Numbered from the stretch's first letter, positions 1-7,568 are shown. The stretch is 36,170 nt of DNA from Bacillota bacterium (GCA_017405645.1 JAFQZZ010000013.1:1-36170), one strand, 5' to 3'. Translations and numbers: made by a program. Notes: generated by a model from the sequence alone, not told the origin.

Positions 1-2
1 GT

Positions 3-887
3 GGTGACTATGAGACGCTGGATCTGCTTTATGACTCGGTACCGACAGTATTATCGGAGCTGATCAGAACAGCCTTCGTACCTCGTGATGGATATAAGTT
101 CGTTGTATCCGACTTCTCAGCCATCGAAGCACGTGTCCTGGCGTACCTTGCCGGTGAAGATTGGCGCTCGGAAGTATTCGCAAACGGCGGGGATATCTAT
201 TGCGCTTCAGCATCCAAGATGTTTAAGTGCAAGGTTGAAAAGCATGGTGAAAACAGTCACCTGCGGCAGAAAGGCAAAATCGCAGAATTGGCTCTTGGTT
301 ACGGTGGCGGCGTGGGTGCCCTGAAAAGTATGGGGGCTTTGGAGATGGGCCTACCTGAAGAAGAATTGCAGCCGCTTGTGGATTCCTGGCGTGCTGCCAA
401 CCCTATGATTACAGCCTTCTGGTGGGATATTGACCGGGCTGTTAAGACCGCCATCAAGCAGCATACCAAGACCTCAGTGCGCGGGATCCAGTTCTTTTAT
501 AAGAGCGGTATGCTGTTCATCCAGCTTCCTTCCGGTCGCAGGCTCTCATATGTTAAGCCCCGCATCGGAGAAAACCAGTTTGGCGGCGAATCCGTAACTT
601 ATGAAGGTGTCGGATCCACAAAGAAGTGGGAACGAATTGAATCTTACGGTCCGAAGTTCGTTGAGAACATCGTGCAGGCCATCAGCCGCGACATCCTCTG
701 CAATGCTATGAAGACCCTCCGGCACAGCTTTATCGTAGGACACGTGCATGATGAATTGATCATCGAATGTTGTCCTAGTGTTGACCTTAAGGCTGTATGT
801 GAGCAGATGGGAAGATCCCCGGCGTGGATGTCGGATATCTTACTTAGAGCTGACGGGTACGAAACCATGTTTTACCGCAAAGACTGA
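3..887 (+). CDS. Phage-type family A DNA polymerase, C-terminal part (5' end outside window)
   Basis: The frame is open from the window edge and gives 294 residues of a PolA-fold polymerase domain. Motif A is VVSDFSAIEAR with the catalytic Asp near residue 37. Motif B is RQKGKIAELALGYGGG, with the Arg/Lys and Tyr-Gly that contact the incoming nucleotide, near 88-101. Motif C is GHVHDELIIE, with the His-Asp-Glu catalytic triplet near 249-251. The DFSAIEAR and LGYGGG variants resemble the stand-alone polymerases of siphophages and integrative elements rather than the host polA, which has DYSQIELR. It would extend primers during element replication. The upstream exonuclease or linker portion is not visible. 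It suggests that the left end of the window is prophage or element DNA. The family assignment is firm; the phage origin is inferred. Confidence 0.85.
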   Translation, partial: GDYETLDLLYDSVPTVLSELIRTAFVPRDGYKFVVSDFSAIEARVLAYLAGEDWRSEVFANGGDIYCASASKMFKCKVEKHGENSHLRQKGKIAELALGYGGGVGALKSMGALEMGLPEEELQPLVDSWRAANPMITAFWWDIDRAVKTAIKQHTKTSVRGIQFFYKSGMLFIQLPSGRRLSYVKPRIGENQFGGESVTYEGVGSTKKWERIESYGPKFVENIVQAISRDILCNAMKTLRHSFIVGHVHDELIIECCPSVDLKAVCEQMGRSPAWMSDILLRADGYETMFYRKD

Positions 888-897
888 CATCATAATA

Positions 898-930
898 GCG
901 GCTCACGGTGTAGTGCCAGTGAGCCGCTTT
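898..930 (+). terminator. Hairpin terminator after the polymerase gene
   Basis: A perfect 9-bp stem (GCGGCTCAC at 898-906 with GTGAGCCGC at 919-927) encloses a 12-nt loop and is followed by a short TTTGCTT stretch. It starts 11 bp after the polymerase stop codon and lies between convergent genes. The T tract is weak, so efficiency is uncertain. Confidence 0.6.
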
Positions 931-951
931 GCTTATCTAAACTGGAAATTG

Positions 952-1857
952 TTACGTTGTTTTCTGATGCGTGTTTGCCGTGTAAACTCCAATGATTATG
1001 ACCGCTGCTCCTATTACCTGCCATATCGTAAAAGGCTCTTTTAATAAGAGCGCACCTGCTACAATAGATACCACCGTTGCAACCCCAATAAAAGATGATG
1101 TACGATTGACACCTATCTTTGCAATAGCATGATTCGATAGGAAGAACGCCAGAATAGAGCATCCGATTCCCTGATACAAAACGGAAATCAGAAATCCCAT
1201 ATCGCTAAAAGGCAGTACCGCAATCTGTCCAAGATTTCCTTTTACTATTCCCTCCACCATCGCAAGGATCACAAACACTACTGCACCCGCAACAATCATC
1301 ATGTATGTTATTTCCGTTCCACCATACCCATCTGCCCTGTCAACAAATACGCAATATAGCGCATATGATATAACCGCCATCAGCAGAAAAGCATAGCCTG
1401 TGATGGAAAGACTGGAAGATGCACCCACCGCAAAAACTGTCATTAAGACACCTGCAAGTGTTATCAGAATACCGATTATCTGAATTTTCTTTGGCTTCTT
1501 CTTCAATATCAGAGTGGACGCTATCAACGACGCCACGGGAATGCAGGCGAGAAAAACGCCGCTTTCCGATGCCGTAGTGTTACTGATACCAAAGGTCTCA
1601 CCTATAAAGTAAAGCACCGGGCTAAACAACGCCACCAGAAAAAGCGGTATAATATTTCTCCCTCTCAGATGAACCTTTATAACGCCGGTTACTGCCAATA
1701 TGCTCATAACAACAAATGCAAGTAAAAAACGCCATCCGAGAAGCGATAACGCACTTGCATTCTGCGTTGCCTGCTTGGTAAATATATAGCTCATCCCGTA
1801 GAGCACTTCACAACCCAAGGCACACAGGATACCAATTGTCAGGTCATTGTTTTTCAA
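952..1857 (-). CDS. EamA/DMT-family transporter
   Basis: This 301-residue protein is almost entirely hydrophobic, with about ten predicted membrane segments in two EamA repeats, which is the usual size for a drug/metabolite-transporter-superfamily permease. Such proteins export or exchange small metabolites across the cytoplasmic membrane; the substrate cannot be read from sequence. The N-terminal repeat starts at GILCALGCEVLYGMSYIF, and the second ends in the family-typical pattern LLLKEPFTIWQVIGAAVI. The best start is a TTG at 1857, with a GGGGTGAT ribosome binding site 3 nt before it; no in-frame ATG lies nearby. It converges with the polymerase gene and follows the GNAT operon on the same strand after a gap holding a gene remnant. 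Confidence 0.85.
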   Translation of the reverse strand: MKNNDLTIGILCALGCEVLYGMSYIFTKQATQNASALSLLGWRFLLAFVVMSILAVTGVIKVHLRGRNIIPLFLVALFSPVLYFIGETFGISNTTASESGVFLACIPVASLIASTLILKKKPKKIQIIGILITLAGVLMTVFAVGASSSLSITGYAFLLMAVISYALYCVFVDRADGYGGTEITYMMIVAGAVVFVILAMVEGIVKGNLGQIAVLPFSDMGFLISVLYQGIGCSILAFFLSNHAIAKIGVNRTSSFIGVATVVSIVAGALLLKEPFTIWQVIGAAVIIIGVYTANTHQKTT

Positions 1858-1917
1858 ATCATCACCCCGTCAAATCCCGATTTATCAATTCAAAATGTAC
1901 ATATCTTTTCTACAGTA

Positions 1918-2121
1918 TTAGTCAGATTTGCAGGTCATAGCAATCTGTATTCTTGGCTCATCTTTTCTGCGGGATAAAAGTGCCACCGTCTCGACGTCGT
2001 TACGCTTGAGCAACACCCTACCACCTGCTTCAGCATCATAATCTACGCGGAATTTAAATCTGCTTCGCTTAAGGATGCTTCTATTGTTTTCTGTCAGTTC
2101 AAAGTTTTCTCTCCGCCACAA
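1918..2121 (-). pseudogene. Short reading frame, possible remnant of an rlmD/rumA-type 3' end
   Basis: An open frame of 67 codons starts with TTG inside the end of the GNAT gene and has no convincing ribosome binding site. Its middle reads NDVETVALLSRRKDEP. This resembles the C-terminus of RlmD/RumA-family 23S rRNA methyltransferases, including the HVETVVLMSR of the intact rlmD in this window. No methyltransferase core precedes it, so if the resemblance is real this is a displaced gene end rather than a functional protein. It could equally be an uncharacterised small protein. The likeness is short (about 8 of 13 residues) and is an inference. Confidence 0.3.
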
Positions 2122-2599
2122 GCTTTGTCCAGCCGTTCACGTCAGCCTCGGAGATAACCTTAAAACCATTCTTTTTCCAGAAATGTGTAGACTGCGGATT
2201 ACCTTTATCTATCGCAAGGCGAACCGCTGTCTTCCCTATGCTTTGCAAATAGCCAACAACCTCACCAACAATAGCAGATCCCACCTGCTTTCCCTGATAC
2301 TGCAGATTCATCATAAAGAAGCCAATATACGCGATCTCAGGCTTAGGATATCCATCTATCAGATCCATAATAGCTACCAGTCCCCGGTCTTCGAAAAAGC
2401 CAAAATAATACTTGTCTGACATATCTATTCCCGGCGGAGTTGCTTTCATATCATCCAGAATATTTTCCTCAGTTGGGCGTGCTTCGGTATACTCATAAAA
2501 AATCGGATTCTGTTTACAAATCTCTACAAGCATCTCCACATCCGATTCATCCATAATGCGAATTGAATAACTCTTACTAAGCTTAGAAATATCGATCAT
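2099..2599 (-). CDS. GNAT-family N-acetyltransferase
   Basis: The 166-residue protein has the GNAT fold pattern. It starts SIRIMDESDVEMLVEICK (beta-1/alpha-1) and has a central beta-4 at IAYIGFFMM. The acetyl-CoA pyrophosphate loop is YQGKQVGSAIVGEV (Q-x-x-G-x-G/A type), and the C-terminal strand ends THFWKKNGFKVI. It would transfer an acetyl group from acetyl-CoA to an amine or another small acceptor; the substrate is not predictable. The start overlaps the stop of the pyrophosphatase-like gene by 4 bp, so translation is probably coupled and it is the last gene of the LysR-linked minus-strand operon. Length is normal for the family. Confidence 0.85.
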   Translation of the reverse strand: MIDISKLSKSYSIRIMDESDVEMLVEICKQNPIFYEYTEARPTEENILDDMKATPPGIDMSDKYYFGFFEDRGLVAIMDLIDGYPKPEIAYIGFFMMNLQYQGKQVGSAIVGEVVGYLQSIGKTAVRLAIDKGNPQSTHFWKKNGFKVISEADVNGWTKLVAERKL

Positions 2600-2931
2600 A
2601 GTGTATACAATTCTCCCATATAATACTGTTCCTGAAAACCAATGGCATCCAGAATGTCTTCTGTCGGAATCGCTTCACCGCTCAGGTTTACGATCCACTT
2701 GTCTTCGTTATCATTCAGACGATGATATACAGCAATGACCTTGCCAGTGAATGATTCTAACGGCTGATCTGTACCAAATACATACACATCCTGCTCTGCA
2801 CCATCACCGGCAAATACTCCATCCACATACCCATAATTGATGGGATATATCATCTCCGGATGTCTTGGATGAGCACTTCCAAGCGGTCTGTCAATCGTTC
2901 CGCTCACAGATATTCCCAGCACTTCACTCAC
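2596..2931 (-). CDS. Small inorganic pyrophosphatase-like protein
   Basis: The 111-residue protein carries the pattern of the short pyrophosphatase-like family of Clostridia: GTIDRPLGSAHPRHPE, then INYGYVDGV, then DGAEQDVYVFGTD with acidic residues D43 and D48 in the metal-binding position, and FTGKVIAVYHR. The classical soluble PPase signature (D-x-D-P-x-D) is not exact, so pyrophosphate hydrolysis is likely but not certain. The frame starts at a GTG that overlaps the end of the hydrolase gene by 8 bp; another GTG nine bases further in is also possible. No separate promoter is visible, so it depends on the operon. Its N-terminus coincides with the point where the upstream hydrolase breaks off, suggesting that a deletion joined the two genes. 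Confidence 0.75.
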   Translation of the reverse strand: MSEVLGISVSGTIDRPLGSAHPRHPEMIYPINYGYVDGVFAGDGAEQDVYVFGTDQPLESFTGKVIAVYHRLNDNEDKWIVNLSGEAIPTEDILDAIGFQEQYYMGELYTL

Positions 2932-3736
2932 CGTGGATCATCAGGATAGGTGTCCGGATCTCTTCCGAGTATATAAACAGTCGGGTGTTCTGCAGTGAAG
3001 TCATGGTTTGCGCGACCCAGCCGCCGTTGGAGCCGATGGAACGGGGATGATAGCCCCGTGAGCCCTTCACATAGAAATCAATGTAATCCTTTAAAAACTG
3101 CGGCGCGTCATCCGGCGCTTTTTCCGGGAAGCCGACAGTCCTGCCGTATTCACCACTCTTTGCATCTGCTGTGCGCTGGTCTGAAAGGGCCTTGCGCTTC
3201 TGATAGCGAGCTTCCTCATTGTCGTTTTCATCAAAATAGTCGTTGGCGTATACCCGCGTCATGTCGTACATCGTGATGACCGCAGTTGCCTTGATCCGGG
3301 TGTCGATGGCGGCAGTATTCAGCGCAAAGCCGCCCCAGCCGCAGATACCGATGATGCCGACTTTTTCCGGGTCGACGTTATCCTGAACGGAAAGGAAGTC
3401 AACAGCCGCCTGAAAGTCCTCTGTGTTCAGTTCGGGAGAATTGATCCCGCGAGGCTCGCCGCCGGATTCTCCCATATAAGAAGGGTCAAACGAAATCGCG
3501 AGCATACCTCTTGCGGCCATTTCCTGCGCATAGAGACCGGAAACCTGCTCTTTCACCGCGCCGAAAGGGCCGCCCACAGCTACAGCAGAGAGCTTGCCTT
3601 CATACTGCTTCGGCTCATAAAGGTCTGCTGCAAGTGTGATACCGAAATGGTTTTTGAACGTCACCTTGCGGTGATTGACCTTGTCGTTCTTCGGGAACAC
3701 CTTGTCCCATTCCTGTGTCAGTTTTAATTCAGCCAT
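2924..3736 (-). pseudogene. Alpha/beta hydrolase, C-terminally truncated
   Basis: The 270-codon frame is a COG1073/dienelactone-hydrolase-like alpha/beta hydrolase. It has the oxyanion region VAVGGPFGAVKEQ, the nucleophile elbow GICGWGGFALN, where Cys replaces the usual Ser as in dienelactone hydrolases, and the late beta-strand TPILMIHGE. In this family TPILMIHGE is normally followed by about 35-45 residues carrying the catalytic His (an SHVDLYD-like motif). Here a stop follows immediately after HGE, so the His is missing and the protein is probably inactive. The start at 3736 (MAELKLTQEW) is preferred over a longer upstream frame that runs into the flavodoxin gene. It lies 14 bp after the flavodoxin stop, within the LysR-linked operon. 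Confidence 0.7.
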
Positions 3737-3750
3737 CGAAATCTCTCTTT

Positions 3751-4233
3751 TCAGTTCAGGCTCTTCAGCCAATTCTCAACTGCTGCCGCAGGGCTGTTCT
3801 CCGCGTCACTCATTTCGACAGGTAGCCCACTCAGCACCTTTGCCTCCGGTGCAAGCTCTTTGATCGTCTGATATGTCCCGCCGTCACGGGAACCCATATG
3901 GGTGTTGAACGGGATGATCGTCTTTCCGCTGAAATCATACTGTTCAAATAATGTATAGATGATCATCGGGAAGGTGTAGCACCACATTGGATAACCGATA
4001 TAGATGCGGTCATAATCCGCGATGGGCAGTTCTTCTTTGATCACAGGGCGGGCGTCCGTGTCGTGTTCCTTCTGGGCTCTGCGCAACAAAGAGTTGTAGT
4101 GATTCCGGTCGCCGTCATAGGGTTCTGCCGGAATGATCTCCAGCAGCTTAGCGCCGGTCTGCTTTGCAATCTCCTCCGCCACGGTCTTTGCCGTGCCGTA
4201 GACGGAAAAATACAAGACAAGTTCTTTGGCCAT
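3751..4233 (-). CDS. Flavodoxin (first copy)
   Basis: A 160-residue flavodoxin-fold protein. The FMN phosphate loop is YFSVYGTAKTVAEEIAK near the N-terminus (residues 8-24), and the isoalloxazine-binding loops are GYPMWCYTFP and THMGSRDGG. This fold carries electrons in low-potential redox reactions in the cytoplasm, or forms NAD(P)H:acceptor oxidoreductases. Its ATG overlaps the stop codon of the aldo/keto reductase (TAATG), indicating translational coupling, so the two proteins are probably made together. It shares fold and general pattern with the second flavodoxin at 7,013-7,501 but is clearly not a recent copy. The electron partner is unknown. Confidence 0.88.
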   Translation of the reverse strand: MAKELVLYFSVYGTAKTVAEEIAKQTGAKLLEIIPAEPYDGDRNHYNSLLRRAQKEHDTDARPVIKEELPIADYDRIYIGYPMWCYTFPMIIYTLFEQYDFSGKTIIPFNTHMGSRDGGTYQTIKELAPEAKVLSGLPVEMSDAENSPAAAVENWLKSLN

Positions 4234-5072
4234 TACAGATCCTCCTTCAGTTCCATCGTTGCATAAGCTGCCAGAAGTTCCGGTGTTGCGGTATAGTAAC
4301 GGGTATTCTTATCAACAGCGGCAATCTTTGTCATTTCCTCATCTGTCAGTTCAAAATCGAAAATGTCGAAGTTGTCACGGATATGATCGGGATTCTTCGA
4401 TCCGGGGAATACCACGTTGCCGCTCTGTACGTGCCAGCGCAGGATGATCTGCACATTGGACTTGCCGTACTTTTCAGCCAGCTCCGTAAACACAGGCTCA
4501 TTAATAAGATTTTTATCTCCGTGGCCGATTGGCGACCAGGCCATAAGCCCCATGCCATGTTTGGCAAGGATTTTCTTGAGCTCAGTCTGCGGGAAGTAGG
4601 GATGCGCTTCCACCTGTACTACATGAGGCTTGATCTCAGCCCACTCGATGGCTTCCTCAAGCAGATCCTCCGGGAAGTTGGAAAGACCGATGGCCTTTAC
4701 TTTTCCTTCCTTATATGCCTTCTCGATGTTTTTGTAGCCCTCGCGCCAGTTATCCGTAGGCTGATGCAGGAATAAAAGATCCACGTACTCTGTCTGAAGG
4801 CGGGCCAGCATCTCGTCAACCGCAGTTTCTTTTGCGTATACTGTCGGCCAAAGCTTGGAGACCAGAAAGATCTCCTCACGGGCTACGCCGCTGTTCTTGA
4901 TTCCTCTGCCGGTGGCAGATTCATTCATGTAGGCGTTTGCGGTATCGATGAGACGCACACCATTTTTCAGGGCGCTTTCTACTGCAGGTTCCACATCAGC
5001 GGATGAAATCATAAAGGTTCCGATTCCTGCCATGGGCATCTTTGCTCCGGTCGTTAAGGTAAAGTATTCCAT
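4233..5072 (-). CDS. Aldo/keto reductase
   Basis: This 279-residue protein has the complete AKR catalytic tetrad: D43 and Y48 in LIDTANAYMNE, K73 in LVSKLW and H103 in LLFLHQP. Further family signatures are VKAIGLSNF and the NADPH-binding GSKNPDHIRDNFDIF near the C-terminus. It would reduce aldehydes or ketones with NAD(P)H in the cytoplasm. The ATG at 5072 has an AAAGGAGAT ribosome binding site. It is the first gene of a minus-strand operon with flavodoxin, hydrolase remnant, pyrophosphatase-like and GNAT genes. It is divergent from a LysR regulator that probably controls it. The layout (LysR, AKR, flavodoxin) is common in gut Clostridia; the physiological substrate is unknown. Confidence 0.92.
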   Translation of the reverse strand: MEYFTLTTGAKMPMAGIGTFMISSADVEPAVESALKNGVRLIDTANAYMNESATGRGIKNSGVAREEIFLVSKLWPTVYAKETAVDEMLARLQTEYVDLLFLHQPTDNWREGYKNIEKAYKEGKVKAIGLSNFPEDLLEEAIEWAEIKPHVVQVEAHPYFPQTELKKILAKHGMGLMAWSPIGHGDKNLINEPVFTELAEKYGKSNVQIILRWHVQSGNVVFPGSKNPDHIRDNFDIFDFELTDEEMTKIAAVDKNTRYYTATPELLAAYATMELKEDL

Positions 5073-5135
5073 TTTTATCTCCTTTCAGCTTCTGCTTTCG
5101 CGATGCTTATATGCGTTTATTCCTTTGATGATCCT

Positions 5136-5164
5136 ATTTTATCCGGAAAACCCTTGAATGTACA
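5136..5164 (-). promoter_or_regulatory. Probable sigma-A promoter of the aldo/keto reductase operon
   Basis: On the minus strand, TGTACA (plus 5159-5164) and TAAAAT (plus 5136-5141) are separated by 17 bp. The -10 matches consensus at 5 of 6 positions and the -35 at 4 of 6. It lies 64 bp before the start codon. Confidence 0.5.
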
Positions 5165-5182
5165 CTGCTTCTTGTCTATAAT
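5154..5182 (+). promoter_or_regulatory. Sigma-A promoter of the lysR gene
   Basis: TTGAAT (5154-5159), a 17-bp spacer and a perfect TATAAT (5177-5182) form a strong consensus promoter. It interleaves with the leftward promoter, so the two are likely to compete or be controlled together. Confidence 0.7.
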
Positions 5183-5205
5183 GGTATACGTGATACGAAT
5201 ACCAT
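5181..5205. promoter_or_regulatory. LysR-type operator (dyad)
   Basis: ATGGTAT (5181-5187) and ATACCAT (5199-5205) are perfect inverted repeats separated by 11 bp, the T-N11-A geometry of LysR-family binding sites. It overlaps the -10 and transcription start of lysR, a position expected for negative autoregulation. Occupied, it could also contact the divergent aldo/keto reductase promoter about 17 bp away. Confidence 0.65.
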
Positions 5206-5224
5206 TCCAAAGGAGGCCATCGTC

Positions 5225-6091
5225 ATGATCGAGACATATCTTCTGGAGCAGTTTGAGGCCGTGGCCAGATGCGGAACGCTGCTTGCAGCCTCGGAGGAAC
5301 TGCATGTGACCCAGCCTTCCTTAAGCCGATCTATGAAGAAGCTGGAGGAAGAGCTTGGTGTGTCTCTGTTTCATCGGGAAAACAGCAAGATTTCACTGAA
5401 TGAGACCGGAAAAATCGCAGCTGAGTATGCCAGAAGAGCCTTGGAAGCCAATCAGGAGATGATCGACCGAGTGGTCATGTTCGACCGATCACTGAGAACT
5501 GTGAGCATCGGTTCCTGCGCTCCGCTGCCGATCAACGAGCTTATGCCGACCTTGCAGGAGCGACTGCCCGGAAAGACCTTATCCACCGAGCTGCAGGAAA
5601 GCGATGAGAAGATGATTTCCATGCTAAAAAGCCATATGTATCAGCTTGCCATCCTGCATGAATGCCCGGAAGACAGAATTCTGTATTGTCAGCGCTATCT
5701 GGAGGAACAGCTGTACATTAGTGTGTCTGAGAATCATCCCCTCGCGAAGAAAGCAAGTGTTACCTTTGACGATCTGAAAGGAATACGCATCCTGATGACA
5801 TCCGGTATCGGCTTTTGGATGGATGTTACGCTCAGGCACCTTACCGCTTCAGATCTGCTGATCCAAAACACAATGGATGCTCTCACAGAGCTGATCGATG
5901 CCTCGAATCTCCCATTTTTCAATTCTGACCAGATGCTGAAAAACGGATATGAGACACCGGGAAGAATCTCTCTTCCGATCACAGATCCGGACGCCCATGC
6001 TACCTATTGGATTGCCTGTCTTGCCTCAGAGCAAAAAGCCTACCGCTCAGTATTTAATGCGATTAGAGGCAATCTCATACGGGGGAGATAG
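5225..6091 (+). CDS. LysR-family transcriptional regulator
   Basis: A 288-residue LysR-type regulator, the usual length. The winged helix-turn-helix covers residues 1-60 (FEAVARCGTLLAASEELHV, then TQPSLSRSMKKLEEELGVSL, FHR), followed by a linker helix and a periplasmic-binding-protein-like effector domain beginning near residue 92 (VSIGSCAPLPINELMP). It binds an unknown small ligand and controls the divergent operon. The start at 5225 is fixed by an AAAGGAGG site 8 nt upstream. A dyad of LysR-box type overlaps its own promoter, consistent with autoregulation. The divergent arrangement makes the aldo/keto reductase-flavodoxin operon its probable target. Confidence 0.92.
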   Translation: MIETYLLEQFEAVARCGTLLAASEELHVTQPSLSRSMKKLEEELGVSLFHRENSKISLNETGKIAAEYARRALEANQEMIDRVVMFDRSLRTVSIGSCAPLPINELMPTLQERLPGKTLSTELQESDEKMISMLKSHMYQLAILHECPEDRILYCQRYLEEQLYISVSENHPLAKKASVTFDDLKGIRILMTSGIGFWMDVTLRHLTASDLLIQNTMDALTELIDASNLPFFNSDQMLKNGYETPGRISLPITDPDAHATYWIACLASEQKAYRSVFNAIRGNLIRGR

Positions 6092-6104
6092 ATCTTACAT
6101 CACT

Positions 6105-6151
6105 AAAAAAATTGCAAGGCTCCCGCCGCCGATGATGGCAGTGTGGGAGCC
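6105..6151 (-). terminator. Terminator of the flavodoxin-SDR pair, and copy 1 of a 30-bp repeat
   Basis: GGCTCCC (6118-6124) and GGGAGCC (6145-6151) pair as a 7-bp stem. On the minus strand they are followed within 6 bp by seven T residues (plus A-run 6105-6111), so it can terminate transcription leaving the SDR gene. Bases 6122-6151 are repeated exactly at 7527-7556. Confidence 0.6.
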
Positions 6152-6164
6152 GTGGTGTGTATTA

Positions 6165-6998
6165 TTATTGCTGAGGCTGCAGCGGTCCGTAGTAATAGCT
6201 TGCAGTTGCACCTCCATCGGCCAGGAAGGTCGAACCTGTGATAAACGCACCTGCATCGCTCATGAGCAGCTCTGCAATGTTCGCCATCTCATCCGCCGTC
6301 CCCGGTCTTCCGGCAGGGCATTTCGCAAACATGTTCTTGTAGAAATCTCCCCTGGGACCGTTGAACTCGTCTATGGCAAGCGGCGTAACAATAATACCGG
6401 GAGCAATATCGTTGAGCCTCGCGCCTCGCTCACCCCAACGGACAGCTTCGTACATCACGCGCTTCTCATTGCAGCGTTTTGCCATCTGGTAGGCATGAAG
6501 AGTGTCTTTAATATTCTCCGGCTGTAAAATTTCAAGCGACAGCAACTCCTCAGTCGGCGTAGTGGCAAGCTGTCTGTCCTGCTCCTGTGTGAGCTGCGGC
6601 ATACGCCATCCGGACTGGGAGGAAATCGTAACTCCACTGCCGCCTTCTGCGATGACCTTACCGACTTCCTCCAAAAGTACAGCTGTACCGTAAAGATCGA
6701 CTTTCAGAATTGCCTCAATGGGAGCCTGTGACGGAGAAACGCCCGCACCGTTCACCAAGAGCTTTATCTCTCCGTACTCCTGCGCTTTCGCAATCATTGC
6801 CTTAATCGAGGCGCGATCAGACAGATCCATCTCAAACGGCTCCACGTCATAACCGGCATCGTTCATGATCTTTGTGATAGTCTCGCAGTTCTTCATGCTC
6901 TTATCGCCAAGCATGATCTTCTTTCCGAAACCGACACGTCTTGCGATTGCCATACTGATCTGCCCTGCTCCTGTTACAAGCATTACATCTTTTTTCAT
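6165..6998 (-). CDS. Short-chain dehydrogenase/reductase (SDR)
   Basis: The 277-residue SDR has an N-terminal Rossmann fold with the variant cofactor loop LVTGAGQISMAIAR (residues 8-20). The acidic residue after beta-2 and an NGAG stretch at 83-86 (usual form NNAG) are present. The catalytic serine cluster is ISSQSG (125-130), and the Y170-x3-K174 pair lies in AYQMAKR. The C-terminus has the usual FLADGG. It would oxidise or reduce an alcohol or carbonyl with NAD(P). A longer frame runs upstream, but the ATG at 6998 is preferred because it follows an AGGGAG site and begins directly before the Rossmann strand. It lies 14 bp after the second flavodoxin and is probably co-transcribed with it. 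The substrate is unknown. Confidence 0.88.
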   Translation of the reverse strand: MKKDVMLVTGAGQISMAIARRVGFGKKIMLGDKSMKNCETITKIMNDAGYDVEPFEMDLSDRASIKAMIAKAQEYGEIKLLVNGAGVSPSQAPIEAILKVDLYGTAVLLEEVGKVIAEGGSGVTISSQSGWRMPQLTQEQDRQLATTPTEELLSLEILQPENIKDTLHAYQMAKRCNEKRVMYEAVRWGERGARLNDIAPGIIVTPLAIDEFNGPRGDFYKNMFAKCPAGRPGTADEMANIAELLMSDAGAFITGSTFLADGGATASYYYGPLQPQQ

Positions 6999-7012
6999 TT
7001 TGCTTTTCTCCC

Positions 7013-7501
7013 TTACAGCCAGTCTGCCACTTTCTGTTTTGAGTTCTTCGCCTGCGAACCCTTGATTGCGAGTCCCTTCATGTCGACATTGGCGCCCATG
7101 CACATCTTTTTCACGTCGGACGGCATGCTTGCAAGCCCGGAACCTTCATGGGTGCTGATGACGCGGATAGTTTTGTTACTGAAATCCAGTCCTTCAAGCG
7201 CAGTCTCGACCTCCGGCGCATAGGTCCCCCAGTAGATAGGGCTCATGATGAAAACCGTATCATAATCGGAGATGTCCGTCAGTTTTTCCTTGATCGGAGC
7301 ATTGCCTATGCGCTGCTTTGCCTCTTTGATGCAGGTGTTGTAGTCCTTTGCGTATGGAATTGCGGGCTCGACCTTGAACATATCCGCCCCGGTCAACTCC
7401 TGCACAAACTCCGCAACATACTCAGTGTTTCCTTTTTCGATGTAGCCGACTGCATAATTCTCATCGGCTCTGCTGAAATAGATAATTAAGCTCTTGCCCA
7501 T
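7013..7501 (-). CDS. Flavodoxin (second copy)
   Basis: This 162-residue flavodoxin begins KSLIIYFSRADENYAVG, where the phosphate loop is longer and more degenerate than in classical flavodoxins. It continues with the FMN loops SPIYWGTYAPEVE and STHEGSGLASMPSD. It belongs to the flavodoxin_4-like group common in gut Clostridia and probably passes electrons to the SDR or an unknown partner. The ATG at 7501 is preceded by AAGGAGGAT. It forms a two-gene unit with the SDR, and that unit is flanked on both sides by copies of the same hairpin-forming 30-bp sequence. Confidence 0.87.
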   Translation of the reverse strand: MGKSLIIYFSRADENYAVGYIEKGNTEYVAEFVQELTGADMFKVEPAIPYAKDYNTCIKEAKQRIGNAPIKEKLTDISDYDTVFIMSPIYWGTYAPEVETALEGLDFSNKTIRVISTHEGSGLASMPSDVKKMCMGANVDMKGLAIKGSQAKNSKQKVADWL

Positions 7502-7526
7502 TTTTTTATCCTCCTTATGTTCGCTC

Positions 7527-7556
7527 CCCGCCGCCGATGATGGCAGTGTGGGAGCC
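7527..7556. repeat. 30-bp direct repeat, copy 2
   Basis: Bases 7527-7556 are identical to 6122-6151. The inner stem GCTCCC/GGGAGC is kept, but no T tract follows on the minus strand, so this copy is a weak terminator at best. It lies between the SfsA-like stop codon and the flavodoxin ribosome binding site. Together the two copies bracket the flavodoxin-SDR unit. Confidence 0.85.
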
Positions 7557-7568
7557 TTGGTTTATCCT

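Noticed and set aside
6165..7103. Longer SDR start at 7103
   Set aside because: The extra 35 residues come from the flavodoxin gene in another frame; the ATG at 6998 has its own AGGGAG and begins at the Rossmann strand.
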